Assembly (NCBI GenBank): GCA_041395625.1 | Contig: JAWLAE010000006.1 | Location: 45,178 to 109,177, forward strand | Direction: 5' to 3' | DNA: 64,000 bases | From: CADEED01 sp041395625 | GTDB taxonomy: Bacteria > Pseudomonadota > Gammaproteobacteria > Steroidobacterales > Steroidobacteraceae | Part shown: piece after piece, positions 27,650 to 36,512 of the stretch | Position numbering within the stretch: the stretch's first letter is position 1 | Layout of the letters: each line of letters starts with the position of its first letter | Position numbers and translations under genes: made by a program | Notes under the pieces: model-generated | Told to the model about the DNA's origin: nothing | Database searches by the model: none | The model's input: the letters and a program-made list of their open reading frames with translations, nothing else

Positions 27650-28453
27650 TCAGGCGTGCTGTAGCGCGGCCGGCACGTGCGGTGCCAGCGCCTCGAGCAG
27701 CGCTGTGTACACGCGCTGCGTGCCAGCGACGATGTTGCCGCCCTGGTTGTAGTCAGCCCCTGTCAGCGTGCCGACGCGCCCGCCGGCCTCGATGACGAGC
27801 AGTGTGCCAGCAGCGGTATCCCACGGTTGCAAGCCCATCTCCCAGAACGCATCGACGCGCCCGGCAGCTACGTAAGCGAGGTCGAGCGCGGCCGCGCCAG
27901 GTCGGCGCACACCCGCGGAACTGGTCATCACCACCTTGAGCATCGCGAGGTAATTGTCGAGGTGTGGCTCGACCGCGCGATACGGAAAACCGGTAGCGAT
28001 CAGCGAGCCCTCGAGAGTGCGCTGCTTGCTGACGCGAATCTTCCTGCCTTCGAGCTGCGCGCCGATGCCGCGTGAGGCGGTGAACATCTCCTGGCGCATC
28101 GGATCGAACACCACCGCGTGCTCGAGCCGCCCGCGAACTTCGCAGGCGATCGAGACGGCGAAGGTCGGGAAGTTGTGCAGGAAGTTGGTGGTGCCGTCGA
28201 GCGGATCGATGATCCACCGTACATCGCCGGGCCGACCGGACGCACCACTTTCTTCCGCCAGGAACGCATGGTCCGGATACAGCCGTCGGATCGTCGCGAT
28301 GATCTGTTCCTCGGCGGCCCGATCGACTTCCGACACGTAGTCATGCCGCCCTTTGGTCGACACATCCAGGCTGTCGAGCTTCGGCAGACTGCGGACGATG
28401 ACATCGCCCGCGCGCCGCGCGGCGCTGATCGCGAGATTCAGTAAGGGCTGCAT
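27650..28453 (-). CDS. suhB: Inositol-1-monophosphatase SuhB
   Basis: 267 aa. This metal-dependent phosphatase also acts in rRNA antitermination complexes. The metal sites are EESGASG, WIIDPLDGTTNFLHNFP and QPWDTAAGTLLVIEAGG. The start at 28453 (MQPLLNLAISAARRAG) matches the family; the longer frame is spurious and antisense to trmJ. It is divergent from trmJ across 63 bases, the same arrangement as in E. coli. Confidence 0.95.
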   Translation of the reverse strand: MQPLLNLAISAARRAGDVIVRSLPKLDSLDVSTKGRHDYVSEVDRAAEEQIIATIRRLYPDHAFLAEESGASGRPGDVRWIIDPLDGTTNFLHNFPTFAVSIACEVRGRLEHAVVFDPMRQEMFTASRGIGAQLEGRKIRVSKQRTLEGSLIATGFPYRAVEPHLDNYLAMLKVVMTSSAGVRRPGAAALDLAYVAAGRVDAFWEMGLQPWDTAAGTLLVIEAGGRVGTLTGADYNQGGNIVAGTQRVYTALLEALAPHVPAALQHA

Positions 28454-28516
28454 ATTCGTAAGTAGCGGCGTGGCGCAAAGGCCTTGCGTATCATACAGGC
28501 AGTGCCCGCAAGTTCC

Positions 28517-29257
28517 ATGCAAGCCGCCAATATTCGCATCGTCCTGGTCGAGACTTCGCATCCGGGCAATATCGGCGCGGCAGCGCGTGCCATGAAGACG
28601 ATGGCGATCGATCAGCTGGTGCTCGTTCGGCCGCAATTGTTTCCACATGCCGAAGCAACGGCTCGTGCATCGGGAGCGAACGATGTGCTGCTGAACGCGC
28701 GGGTGGTGGGCAGCGTCGAAGAGGCGGTCGCCGATTGCGGCTTCGTGGCGGCGACGACCTCGCGCGAACGCGAGCACAATTTCCGCGTGCTCGACCTGCG
28801 CGAGGCAGTCGCGCGCGCCGTCACTGAAATGACGCGCGGCCCCGTTGCGCTGCTGTTCGGCGCGGAGCGCACGGGGCTCACCAACGAGGAGTTGGCGCTG
28901 GCGCACGTGCTGGTGCGGATCCCGGCCAATCCGGACTATCCCTCGCTCAATCTTGCGATGGCCGTGCAGCTCGCGACCTACGAGCTCTACCGGGCCCGCG
29001 GCGCTAACTACGAGCAGCCGCCAGCGGCTGTACCGCTCGCCAGTGGCGTCGAGATGGAGCGCATGTACGCGCATCTCGAAGCAGTGCTCGAACTGATCGA
29101 GTTCCGCGACCGCACACAGAACGGCACGATCCTGATGACGCGAATCCGCAAATTCCTGCAGCGCGCCGAGCTCGATGCCAACGAAGTGAACATCCTGCGC
29201 GGCATTCTCACTGCCGTCGAGCGCCGCCGCCGCCGTGCCGGTGATCCGCCGGCGTGA
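28517..29257 (+). CDS. trmJ: tRNA (cytidine/uridine-2'-O-)-methyltransferase TrmJ
   Basis: 246 aa SPOUT methyltransferase acting on position 32 of tRNAs. The N-terminal SPOUT domain reads IRIVLVETSHPGNIGAAARAMKTM. The knot carries ALLFGAERTGLTNEEL and VRIPANPDYPSLNLAMAVQLATYELYRA. The C-terminal helical extension is family-specific. The ATG at 28517 is favoured over an upstream TTG. The stop overlaps the iscS GTG by 4 bases (GTGA), coupling trmJ to the isc genes. IscR, usually next, is absent. Confidence 0.93.
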   Translation: MQAANIRIVLVETSHPGNIGAAARAMKTMAIDQLVLVRPQLFPHAEATARASGANDVLLNARVVGSVEEAVADCGFVAATTSREREHNFRVLDLREAVARAVTEMTRGPVALLFGAERTGLTNEELALAHVLVRIPANPDYPSLNLAMAVQLATYELYRARGANYEQPPAAVPLASGVEMERMYAHLEAVLELIEFRDRTQNGTILMTRIRKFLQRAELDANEVNILRGILTAVERRRRRAGDPPA

Positions 29258-30420
29258 GCGCGTCGCTGCAACCGGTGTATCTCGACTACGCGGCGACCAC
29301 GCCGGTGGATCCACGTGTCGTCGCCGCGATGGCCGAGTGCCTGATGCAGGACGGCGAATTCGGCAACCCGGCCTCGACCACACATGGCTTTGGGCTTGCT
29401 GCCGCGGCGCGCGTCGAGCGAGCGCGTGCTCAGGTGGCTGCGCTGATCGGAGCGGAGCCGCGCGAGATCATCTTCACATCGGGTGCCACCGAGGCTAACA
29501 ACCTCGCCCTGCTGGGCGTTGCACGCGCCAATGCCGACCGTGGGCGCCATATCGTGACAGCCCGTACCGAGCACAAAGCCGTGCTCGATCCGGCGCGTCA
29601 ACTGGAGCGCGAAGGCTTCGTGGTCACCTATCTCACGCCGGACAGCGATGGCCTGATCGATCCGCTCGCGCTGCGCGCGGCCTTGCGTCCCGACACCCAG
29701 CTCGTCAGCCTGATGCATGCGAACAATGAAACCGGCGTGCTGCAAGAGCTCGAGCCGCTGATCGAGGAGTGTCGCCGCGGCGGTGTGCCTTTCCATACCG
29801 ACGCCTGTCAGAGCGTGGGCAAAGTGGCCTTCGATGTCCGGCTATCGCCGCTCGATTTCGCGGCCTTCAGCGGGCACAAGATCTATGGGCCGAAGGGCAT
29901 CGGCGCGCTGTACGTGCGTGAAGCCGCGCGGCCGCGCATTGCACCGGTGTCGTTCGGCGGTGGTCATGAACGCGGTTTGCGCAGCGGCACGCTGGCAACG
30001 CATCAGATCGTGGGCTTCGGCCTCGCGGCCGAGCTGATCGCGAGCGACCGCGACCGCGAGCGGGAGCGCTGCACGAGTTTGCGCGAGCAGCTCTGGCGGG
30101 AGCTTGAGGCCATCGGCGCCGTCTATCGCAACGGCCATCCGACGGCGCGCTTGCCGAACCTGCTGAACGTCTCGTTCGACGGCGTAGAGGGCGAGAGCCT
30201 GGTGACGGGGCTGGAGGAAATCGCCGTTTCCACCGGCTCGGCCTGTAGCTCGGCCAGTCGTGAGGCGTCGTATGTGCTACGGGCCGTCGGGCGCAGCACA
30301 CAACTGGCGCAGAGCTCGTTGCGAATCAGCTTTGGCCGGTACACGACCGCCGCGAATCTCGAGCTCGCGGCACGTGTGATCCGACGGGAAGTCGAGCGCC
30401 TGCGCGCGGTGGCGCCATGA
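29254..30420 (+). CDS. iscS: Cysteine desulfurase (IscS/NifS family)
   Basis: 388 aa from GTG. This PLP enzyme takes sulfur from cysteine for Fe-S and thio-modification. The PLP Lys is in FSGHKIYGPKGIGALYVR and the PLP His in TEHKAVLD; SGATEANNLALLG is the cofactor cradle. The active Cys is in STGSACSSASREASYVLRA. It is overlapped with trmJ upstream and with the degenerate IscU-like gene downstream by 4 bases each, so all three are translationally coupled. Confidence 0.92.
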   Translation: MSASLQPVYLDYAATTPVDPRVVAAMAECLMQDGEFGNPASTTHGFGLAAAARVERARAQVAALIGAEPREIIFTSGATEANNLALLGVARANADRGRHIVTARTEHKAVLDPARQLEREGFVVTYLTPDSDGLIDPLALRAALRPDTQLVSLMHANNETGVLQELEPLIEECRRGGVPFHTDACQSVGKVAFDVRLSPLDFAAFSGHKIYGPKGIGALYVREAARPRIAPVSFGGGHERGLRSGTLATHQIVGFGLAAELIASDRDRERERCTSLREQLWRELEAIGAVYRNGHPTARLPNLLNVSFDGVEGESLVTGLEEIAVSTGSACSSASREASYVLRAVGRSTQLAQSSLRISFGRYTTAANLELAARVIRREVERLRAVAP

Positions 30421-30797
30421 CCGGCACACTGCTCGCCGCCAGCCTGTCGCCGCTGGCAGCGCGCTACTTTCGCGAGCTGCCGGGGGCGGGAGTGCTGCCG
30501 GCGGGCGCCACAGCCCATACGGGCGAGGCCGGTTCTGCGGCAGCCGGGACGCATGTGCGCTTCCATCTGCAGGCGGCTGCCGGGGTTGTGACCGCCGCAC
30601 GGTTCCAGGCTTACGGCTGCCCGCATACTTTGGCCGTGTGCGCCTGGCTCACAGAGGGACTGGTGGGGAGGGCGGCGGCGCCCGGCGGGCCACATGAGTG
30701 GGCCCAGGTGTTATCGGTGCCGATCGAGAAACTCAGTCGGCTGCTCACGGTCGAAGATGCGTTGAATGCAGCGCTATCGAGCGCTCTTTCGGAGTAA
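30417..30797 (+). CDS. Degenerate IscU/NifU-like protein lacking most cluster ligands
   Basis: 126 aa. It aligns by eye to IscU: LPGAGVLP matches the ENPRNVGSF segment, and AARFQAYGCPHTLAVCAWLTEGL matches DARFKTYGCGSAIASSSLVTEWV. Its ending KLSRLLTVEDALNAALSSAL matches KIHCSILAEDAIKAAIADY. Only the Cys equal to C63 remains. The first ligand region reads SAAAGTHV where IscU has PACGDV (C37 and D39 lost), and His105-Cys106 are replaced by Ser-Arg. The HscA-binding LPPVK is also gone (VPIEK). It is unlikely to assemble clusters as IscU does. It is coupled to iscS by a 4-base overlap and followed by iscA. Confidence 0.7.
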   Translation: MTGTLLAASLSPLAARYFRELPGAGVLPAGATAHTGEAGSAAAGTHVRFHLQAAAGVVTAARFQAYGCPHTLAVCAWLTEGLVGRAAAPGGPHEWAQVLSVPIEKLSRLLTVEDALNAALSSALSE

Positions 30798-30806
30798 AAT
30801 CGCTTT

Positions 30807-31130
30807 ATGGCCATACACTTGACCCCATCTGCTGCAGACCGAGTCAGGCACTCGCTCGCGAGCCGTGGCACCGGACTCGGGCTGCGACTGGGTGTACGCA
30901 AGACTGGTTGTTCCGGGTTCGCTTACGTCGTCAACTTCGCCGAGGAGCGGCAGGCGACCGATGCGGTGTTCGAGGAACATGGCGTGAAGGTATTCGTCGA
31001 TCCTGAGAGCCTCAAGCTGATCGAGGGCACCACCGTCGACTTCGTCAAGCAGGGCCTCAACGAGGCTTTCCGCTTCCACAATCCCAACATCAAGGGCGAG
31101 TGCGGGTGCGGCGAGAGCTTCAACGTCTAG
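30807..31130 (+). CDS. iscA: Iron-sulfur cluster assembly/carrier protein IscA (A-type)
   Basis: 107 aa A-type carrier. It has the three conserved cysteines: one in VRKTGCSGFAYVV and the pair in the C-terminal GECGCGESFNV, which bind a [2Fe-2S]/[4Fe-4S] cluster or iron. The middle segment VFVDPESLKLIEGTTVDFV is typical. It is 9 bases after the IscU-like gene. hscB, hscA and fdx do not follow; ndk is next. Confidence 0.93.
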   Translation: MAIHLTPSAADRVRHSLASRGTGLGLRLGVRKTGCSGFAYVVNFAEERQATDAVFEEHGVKVFVDPESLKLIEGTTVDFVKQGLNEAFRFHNPNIKGECGCGESFNV

Positions 31131-31177
31131 CCTGCACAAAATCCCTTTTCTTACCGATACTTCCGCGCGTTGTTTGA

Positions 31178-31207
31178 TTGCCGCCTAGCGGCATTCATCG
31201 GTACAAT
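31178..31207 (+). promoter_or_regulatory. Candidate sigma-70 promoter for ndk
   Basis: TTGCCG (31178-31183) and TACAAT (31202-31207) are separated by 18 bases. Transcription would start near 31214 and give a leader of about 70 bases before ndk. The -10 matches five of six consensus bases. Confidence 0.45.
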
Positions 31208-31282
31208 TGCGGGCTGGATCAGCGGCTGCCCTGGCAGTACCCCGCTGGCTTGCTTTTTCGTCCCCCTTGCGAGGAAATGACC

Positions 31283-31695
<413 letters not shown>

Positions 31696-31711
<16 letters not shown>

Positions 31712-32796
31712 ATCTGCTCGGCTTGCCGCAGCCTGAACTGGTCGAGTTCGTCGCCGGACTCGGCAGCAAGCCGTTTCGTGCGCGCCAGTTGATGAGCTGG
31801 CTGTACAAGCGTGGTGTCGGCGATTTTGCCGCGATGACCGATCTGGCCAAAGACTTCCGTGCGCAGCTGGCGGCGCGCGCCGAAGTGCGCGTGCCGGAGA
31901 TCGTCAGGCGGCAGGACTCGGCCGATGGCACGCGCAAGTGGCTGTTGTCGGCCGACAGCTCGCAAGCCTTCGAGATGGTCTACATTCCCGAAGAGGATCG
32001 CGGCACGCTCTGCATTTCCTCACAGGTAGGCTGTGTGCTCGACTGCAGCTTCTGCGCTACTGCCCAGCAGGGCTTCAATCGCAATCTCACCGCTGGCGAG
32101 ATCGTAGGCCAGGTGTGGCTGGCCAATCAGGAACTTGGCTTCGCGCCCGACGAGCAACGCATCATCACCAATATCGTCTTCATGGGCATGGGCGAACCGC
32201 TGGCGAATTTTCGCAACGTGGTGCCTGCAATCCGCCTGTTTCTCGACGACTTCGGGTTCGATATCTCGCGTCGGCGCGTCACACTGTCCACGTCGGGGCT
32301 GGTGCCGCAGATCTACAAGCTGGCGGAAGAGGTCAATTGCGCACTCGCAGTCTCGCTGCATGCCGCTAACGACCAACTGCGCAACGAGCTGGTGCCGATC
32401 AACCGCAAGCACCCGATCGCCGAGCTCCTCGAAGCGTGCTGGCACTATCTGGACGAACAGAATGGCCGCAGCGTCACGTTCGAGTATGTGATGCTGGCGG
32501 GCATCAACGACAGTGCAGCCGATGCGCGTGCGCTCGCCCTACTGCTGCGCGGCAGGCCTGCGAAGGTCAATCTGATCCCGTTCAATCCGTTTCCGGGAAC
32601 GCGCTATCATCGTTCGCCGGCGCCCGTGATACAGCAGTTTCGCGATACCCTGTTGCAGAGCGGGCTGATCGCCACGATCCGCAAAACACGCGGCCAAGAC
32701 ATCGATGCCGCGTGTGGTCAGCTGGCGGGACGCGTGCAGGACCGCACCACGATTCGCCTTGGAGCCAAGAGCTTCGGTCTACAGGTGCAGGCATGA
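31696..32796 (+). CDS. rlmN: Dual-specificity 23S rRNA/tRNA adenine C2-methyltransferase RlmN
   Basis: 366 aa radical-SAM enzyme that methylates 23S rRNA A2503 and tRNA A37. The cluster motif is CVLDCSFC (Cx3Cx2C). The mechanism's other residues appear in FMGMGEPLANF and VSLHAANDQLRNELVPINRKHP. The C-terminal Cys is in TRGQDIDAACGQL. The start is a TTG at 31696 inside the ndk end, giving MSASVNLLGLPQPEL; no later in-frame start fits the conserved NLLGL. The stop overlaps pilF by 4 bases. Confidence 0.94.
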
Positions 32797-33578
32797 AGCG
32801 CAAGCCATCTCACCGACTGGTCCAGGCATCGATCGTCGGAGTCGCGACGCTGTTGCTGACGGCCTGTGTCAGCGGCTCCGCGCAGCGACCTGAATCGAGT
32901 AATGCCGAGAATGCCGCCGAGTTCAATATTCAGCTCGGCATCGCCTATCTGCAGCAGGGCAATCTGACGCTGGCGCAGGACAAGCTCGAGCGCGCGCTGG
33001 CGCAGAATCCGCGGGACGCGAACGTGCACACGGCGCTCGGGCTGCTGAACGATCGGCTGGACAAGCCGCGCGAGGCGGACGATCACTACCGTACGGCGCT
33101 GCGGCTGGCACCGCGCGACCCTGACGTGCTCAACAACTACGCTGTATACCTCTGCAAGCGCGGTCGCCATGAAGAAGGCGTCAAGCGCTTCGAAGAAGTG
33201 GCTAACAACCGGCTGTATCGTGCGCCGGAGGCCGCTTACACCAATGCGGGCGTGTGTTACCAGGCTGCGCAGCGGTTCTCCGAGGCTGAGCGGCTCTACC
33301 GGCGCGCGCTCGCCGTGCGCCCGAACTACGCCGAGGCGACGCTGCAGCTCGGTAATCTGATGCTCCAGCTCGGACGACCTGCGGATGCCAAGGTGCAGGT
33401 GGACGGCTATCTCGCCAGCTTCTCGCCGACGGCTGATCTGCTTTTGTTGGGCGTGCGCGCCGCACGCGCCACCGGGGACGTGCGCGCCGAGGAGCGTTTC
33501 TCGCGCCGCCTCAAGGTCGATTTCCCGGATTCGCCGCAGACGCGGGCGCTCGCAACACTGCCGCGCAGCACCAGCTGA
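32793..33578 (+). CDS. pilF: Type IV pilus biogenesis/stability lipoprotein PilF/PilW (TPR)
   Basis: 261 aa. A lipoprotein signal with lipobox LLTAC (Cys about 24) is followed by about six TPR repeats, beginning AEFNIQLGIAYLQQGNLTLAQDKLERALAQNPRDANVHTALGLLNDR. PilF is the outer-membrane pilotin needed for PilQ secretin assembly. The ATG overlaps the rlmN stop (ATGA). It keeps the conserved position between rlmN and rodZ. Confidence 0.92.
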   Translation: MKRKPSHRLVQASIVGVATLLLTACVSGSAQRPESSNAENAAEFNIQLGIAYLQQGNLTLAQDKLERALAQNPRDANVHTALGLLNDRLDKPREADDHYRTALRLAPRDPDVLNNYAVYLCKRGRHEEGVKRFEEVANNRLYRAPEAAYTNAGVCYQAAQRFSEAERLYRRALAVRPNYAEATLQLGNLMLQLGRPADAKVQVDGYLASFSPTADLLLLGVRAARATGDVRAEERFSRRLKVDFPDSPQTRALATLPRSTS

Positions 33579-33597
33579 GCGCGAGCGGGACACGACG

Positions 33598-34500
33598 ATG
33601 AGTGACAGCGTGCCAGCAGACACGTCGCCAACGATCGGCCAGCGCCTCGCGGCTGCGCGTGAGCGCCTAGGGCACTCGGTGGTCGCAGCGGCGGACAAGA
33701 CTCGCCTCGATCCGGCCGTGATCGCCGGCTTGGAGGCCGATCGCTTCGAGACCCTCGGGCCGCCGGTCTACGTGCGCGGCCATCTGCGCATGTATGCGGA
33801 ATTCCTCGAGCTGCCGACGGCGGAGTTGTTAGCAGACTACCAGCAATTGTCGAGCGCCGGCGCGCGGCCCGATCTCACGCGGATCGCCAAGGCGGAACGA
33901 CAGACCGATCCGCGCAAGTGGCTCGGGCCAGTGCTGGCCGCGTTGCTGGCCGTGGTGCTCGCGGCTGTCGCCTGGTGGGTATTGCGCAAGCCGGTGGCAG
34001 CGCCGGCGGCCGTTGACATGTCGGCGCCTGTCGTTGCACCAGATATCGGCGTGCCGCTCGAGCAGTTGAACCAGCGCGCGACTGGCAGCGAAGGCCCCGG
34101 CAGCGCTGCGGTCGAGCCGGCGCCCGCGCCACCTGACCCGGTTGTTACGCCTGCTGAGCCAAGTACGTCGGGCACGTCCAATTCGACCGCGAACGCGCCA
34201 CGCACTGCGCCGCCCGTCGCCGCGCCGGCGCGCACTACCGAGCTGCGGCTCAGTCTGTCGGCTGACAGTTGGGTCGAGGTCTATGATGCCGGCGGTCGGC
34301 GTCTCTACCACGACGTGGCAACCGCGGGTTCTGTGCAGTCATTTCGCGGTCCCGGTCCGATGCGCATCGTACTGGGCAATGCCGACGCGGCATCATTGGC
34401 GGTTGACGGCCGCCCGATCGATATTCCCGCCGAGCTGCGGCGCGGCAAGCTGGCACGCCTCATGGTCAATCCGTCCGGCACCGTAACCCGCGCGCGCTGA
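33598..34500 (+). CDS. rodZ: Cytoskeleton protein RodZ
   Basis: 300 aa. It is a membrane-bound partner of MreB in cell shape. An N-terminal helix-turn-helix of the Xre type is at about 12-75 (TIGQRLAAARERLGHSVVAAADKTRLDPAVIAGLEADRF). A single membrane helix follows at about 106-124 (LGPVLAALLAVVLAAVAWWVL), then a Pro/Ala-rich linker. The C-terminal DUF4115 beta domain is LRLSLSADSWVEVYDAGGRRLYHDVATAG. ispG, which often lies between rodZ and hisS, is absent here. Confidence 0.92.
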   Translation: MSDSVPADTSPTIGQRLAAARERLGHSVVAAADKTRLDPAVIAGLEADRFETLGPPVYVRGHLRMYAEFLELPTAELLADYQQLSSAGARPDLTRIAKAERQTDPRKWLGPVLAALLAVVLAAVAWWVLRKPVAAPAAVDMSAPVVAPDIGVPLEQLNQRATGSEGPGSAAVEPAPAPPDPVVTPAEPSTSGTSNSTANAPRTAPPVAAPARTTELRLSLSADSWVEVYDAGGRRLYHDVATAGSVQSFRGPGPMRIVLGNADAASLAVDGRPIDIPAELRRGKLARLMVNPSGTVTRAR

Positions 34501-34514
34501 TTCGGCGGCAATGT

Positions 34515-35789
34515 ATGACTAATCAGATCCAGCCGGTGCGCGGCATGAACGATGTGCTGACCGATCAAATCGCGGTCTGGCAATTCGTCGAGCAGACCGC
34601 CGCGGACCTGCTGACCTCCTACGGCTATGAAGAAATGCGCGTGCCGGTGGTGGAGCACACGCAGTTGTTCAAACGCGCGATCGGCGAGTTCACCGATGTC
34701 GTCGAGAAAGAGATGTATACGTTCACCGATCTCGGTGGCGACAGTCTGACGTTACGGCCCGAGGCGACCGCGGGCATGGTGCGGGCTGCGATTTCCAATG
34801 GTCTGCTGCGCGGTGCGCGCCTCAAAGTATGGTGTGTCGGACCGATGTTCCGCCACGAGAAGCCGCAGAAAGGCCGCTACCGCCAGTTCCATCAGGTCGA
34901 CGTCGAAGCTATCGGTTTTCCCGGCCCCGACGTCGACATCGAGCTGATCGCGCTCACTGCGCGGCTCTGGCGCCGCCTCGGCGTCGCGCGCGTCAAGCTG
35001 CAGATCAATTCGCTCGGTACGGCCGAGTCGCGCCGGCAGTATCGCGAGCTGCTGCAAGCCTATTTTCGTGGCCATCTCGCAGTGCTGGATGCCGATAGCC
35101 AACGCCGGCTGGATGGCAATCCGTTGCGCATTCTCGACAGCAAGAATCCAGAGATGCAGGCAGTCATAGCCGGCGCGCCACTGCTGACCGAACACCTGGA
35201 CGCCGAGTCGGCGGCACATTTCGTCGCGCTGCGTGCTGGCCTCGACGCCTTGTCGATCCCCTACACAATCAATCCGCGTTTGGTGCGCGGCCTCGACTAC
35301 TATTCACGTACGGTTTTCGAATGGACCACCGATGCACTGGGTTCGCAGGATGCGGTGTGCTCCGGGGGGCGCTATGACGGGCTGATCAATCAGCTCGGCG
35401 GGGACGCGACGCCGGCTATCGGTTTTGCGATGGGCGTCGAGCGCGTGGTCGAGCTGGTGCGCCTGGCGGGCGCCGCGCCTGCTGGCAGGCCGCCGGACGT
35501 GTACGTGATCGCGCAGGGCGATGCCGCAACACGCGCCGCGCTGGTGGCCGCCGAGCAGCTGCGCAGTGCCTTGCCACAGCGCTCGGTGCACGTGAATCTG
35601 GGCGGTGGCAATTTCAAGGCGCAGTTCCGCCGCGCCGACAAGAGTGGTGCGGCATTCGCGTTGATCATCGGCGATGATGAGATTGCGCGCGGAGTCGCCG
35701 CCTGGAAACCGCTCCGCGGCGACGGCGCCCAGTTGGATATGTCCTTGGCAGAGCTGCCGGCGCAAGTGCGGGCGGCGCTGACGAATTGA
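34515..35789 (+). CDS. hisS: Histidyl-tRNA synthetase
   Basis: 424 aa class II aminoacyl-tRNA synthetase. Motif 1 is PVVEHTQLFKRAIG, motif 2 is RPEATAGMVRA and PMFRHEKPQKGRYRQFHQVDVE, and the HisA motif is LVRGLDYYSRTVFEW. The active-site GGRYDGLINQLGG and motif 3 AIGFAMGVERVVEL are intact. The C-terminal anticodon domain is complete. It is 14 bases after rodZ. Confidence 0.97.
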   Translation: MTNQIQPVRGMNDVLTDQIAVWQFVEQTAADLLTSYGYEEMRVPVVEHTQLFKRAIGEFTDVVEKEMYTFTDLGGDSLTLRPEATAGMVRAAISNGLLRGARLKVWCVGPMFRHEKPQKGRYRQFHQVDVEAIGFPGPDVDIELIALTARLWRRLGVARVKLQINSLGTAESRRQYRELLQAYFRGHLAVLDADSQRRLDGNPLRILDSKNPEMQAVIAGAPLLTEHLDAESAAHFVALRAGLDALSIPYTINPRLVRGLDYYSRTVFEWTTDALGSQDAVCSGGRYDGLINQLGGDATPAIGFAMGVERVVELVRLAGAAPAGRPPDVYVIAQGDAATRAALVAAEQLRSALPQRSVHVNLGGGNFKAQFRRADKSGAAFALIIGDDEIARGVAAWKPLRGDGAQLDMSLAELPAQVRAALTN

Positions 35790-35802
35790 AAGAGAGGCAG
35801 AT

Positions 35803-36486
35803 GTGAGCGATTTAGACGATCAGGAACAATGGGAAGCCGTCAAAGCCTGGCTGCGACAGAATCTGCCGTGGATCCTGGCCGGTGTGGCCATCGGCATCGG
35901 CGGCCTCATTGGCTGGCGGAGCTGGGAGGCGCGCCAGGTGCGTCTGGCCGAAGAAGCCGGTACCCGCTTCGAGCAGGCGGTCGACGCGTTCAATCGCGCC
36001 GACCGTACGCGCGCCTTTACGCTGGTCGACGAATTGACGCGTGATTACGCCAATACGCCGTACGCGGATCTGGCTGTGCTGGTCGCAGCCCGGTCGCATG
36101 TCGAATCGAATGAACTAGACAAGGCGGTCGAGCGTCTCACTGCAGTGATGAACAATTCCAAGGATCCCGAACTGCGGCTCGTGGCTCGCCTCCGACTGGC
36201 CCGTGTGCAATCTGCGCTGGGCAAGCACGATGAAGCGCTCACCACGTTGGCAGCGGGCCAGCCCGGCAAGTTCGAGCCGCGCTATGCGGAAGCGCGCGGG
36301 GATATCCTGTTTGCAAAAGGGGATCCAAGCGGGGCGCTCAAGGCCTATCAGGAAGCCCGTCGTACCGGTGACGAGGCCGTCGTCGATCTGGAACTGCTCG
36401 ATCTCAAGATTCGCGACCTGGGTGGCAGCCCGACGGTCGCGCAGCAGCCTGCGCCGGCCGAATCCGCCGCTGCACCCGCGCCGTGA
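35803..36486 (+). CDS. yfgM: YfgM/TPR ancillary membrane protein of the Sec-BamB region
   Basis: 227 aa from GTG. A short cytoplasmic N-terminus (DDQEQWEAVKAWLRQN) precedes one membrane helix (LPWILAGVAIGIGGLIGWRSW). A periplasmic TPR-like domain follows (DELTRDYANTPYADLAVLVAARSHVESNELDKAVERL). YfgM works with PpiD at the Sec translocon in E. coli. Its position between hisS and bamB is conserved. Confidence 0.9.
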   Translation: MSDLDDQEQWEAVKAWLRQNLPWILAGVAIGIGGLIGWRSWEARQVRLAEEAGTRFEQAVDAFNRADRTRAFTLVDELTRDYANTPYADLAVLVAARSHVESNELDKAVERLTAVMNNSKDPELRLVARLRLARVQSALGKHDEALTTLAAGQPGKFEPRYAEARGDILFAKGDPSGALKAYQEARRTGDEAVVDLELLDLKIRDLGGSPTVAQQPAPAESAAAPAP

Positions 36487-36512
36487 AGCGCTCGTTAATG
36501 AGGCATTGGTCG

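Noticed and set aside
28454..29383. N-terminal extension of suhB to base 29383
   Set aside because: It would run antisense through trmJ; SuhB homology begins at 28453.
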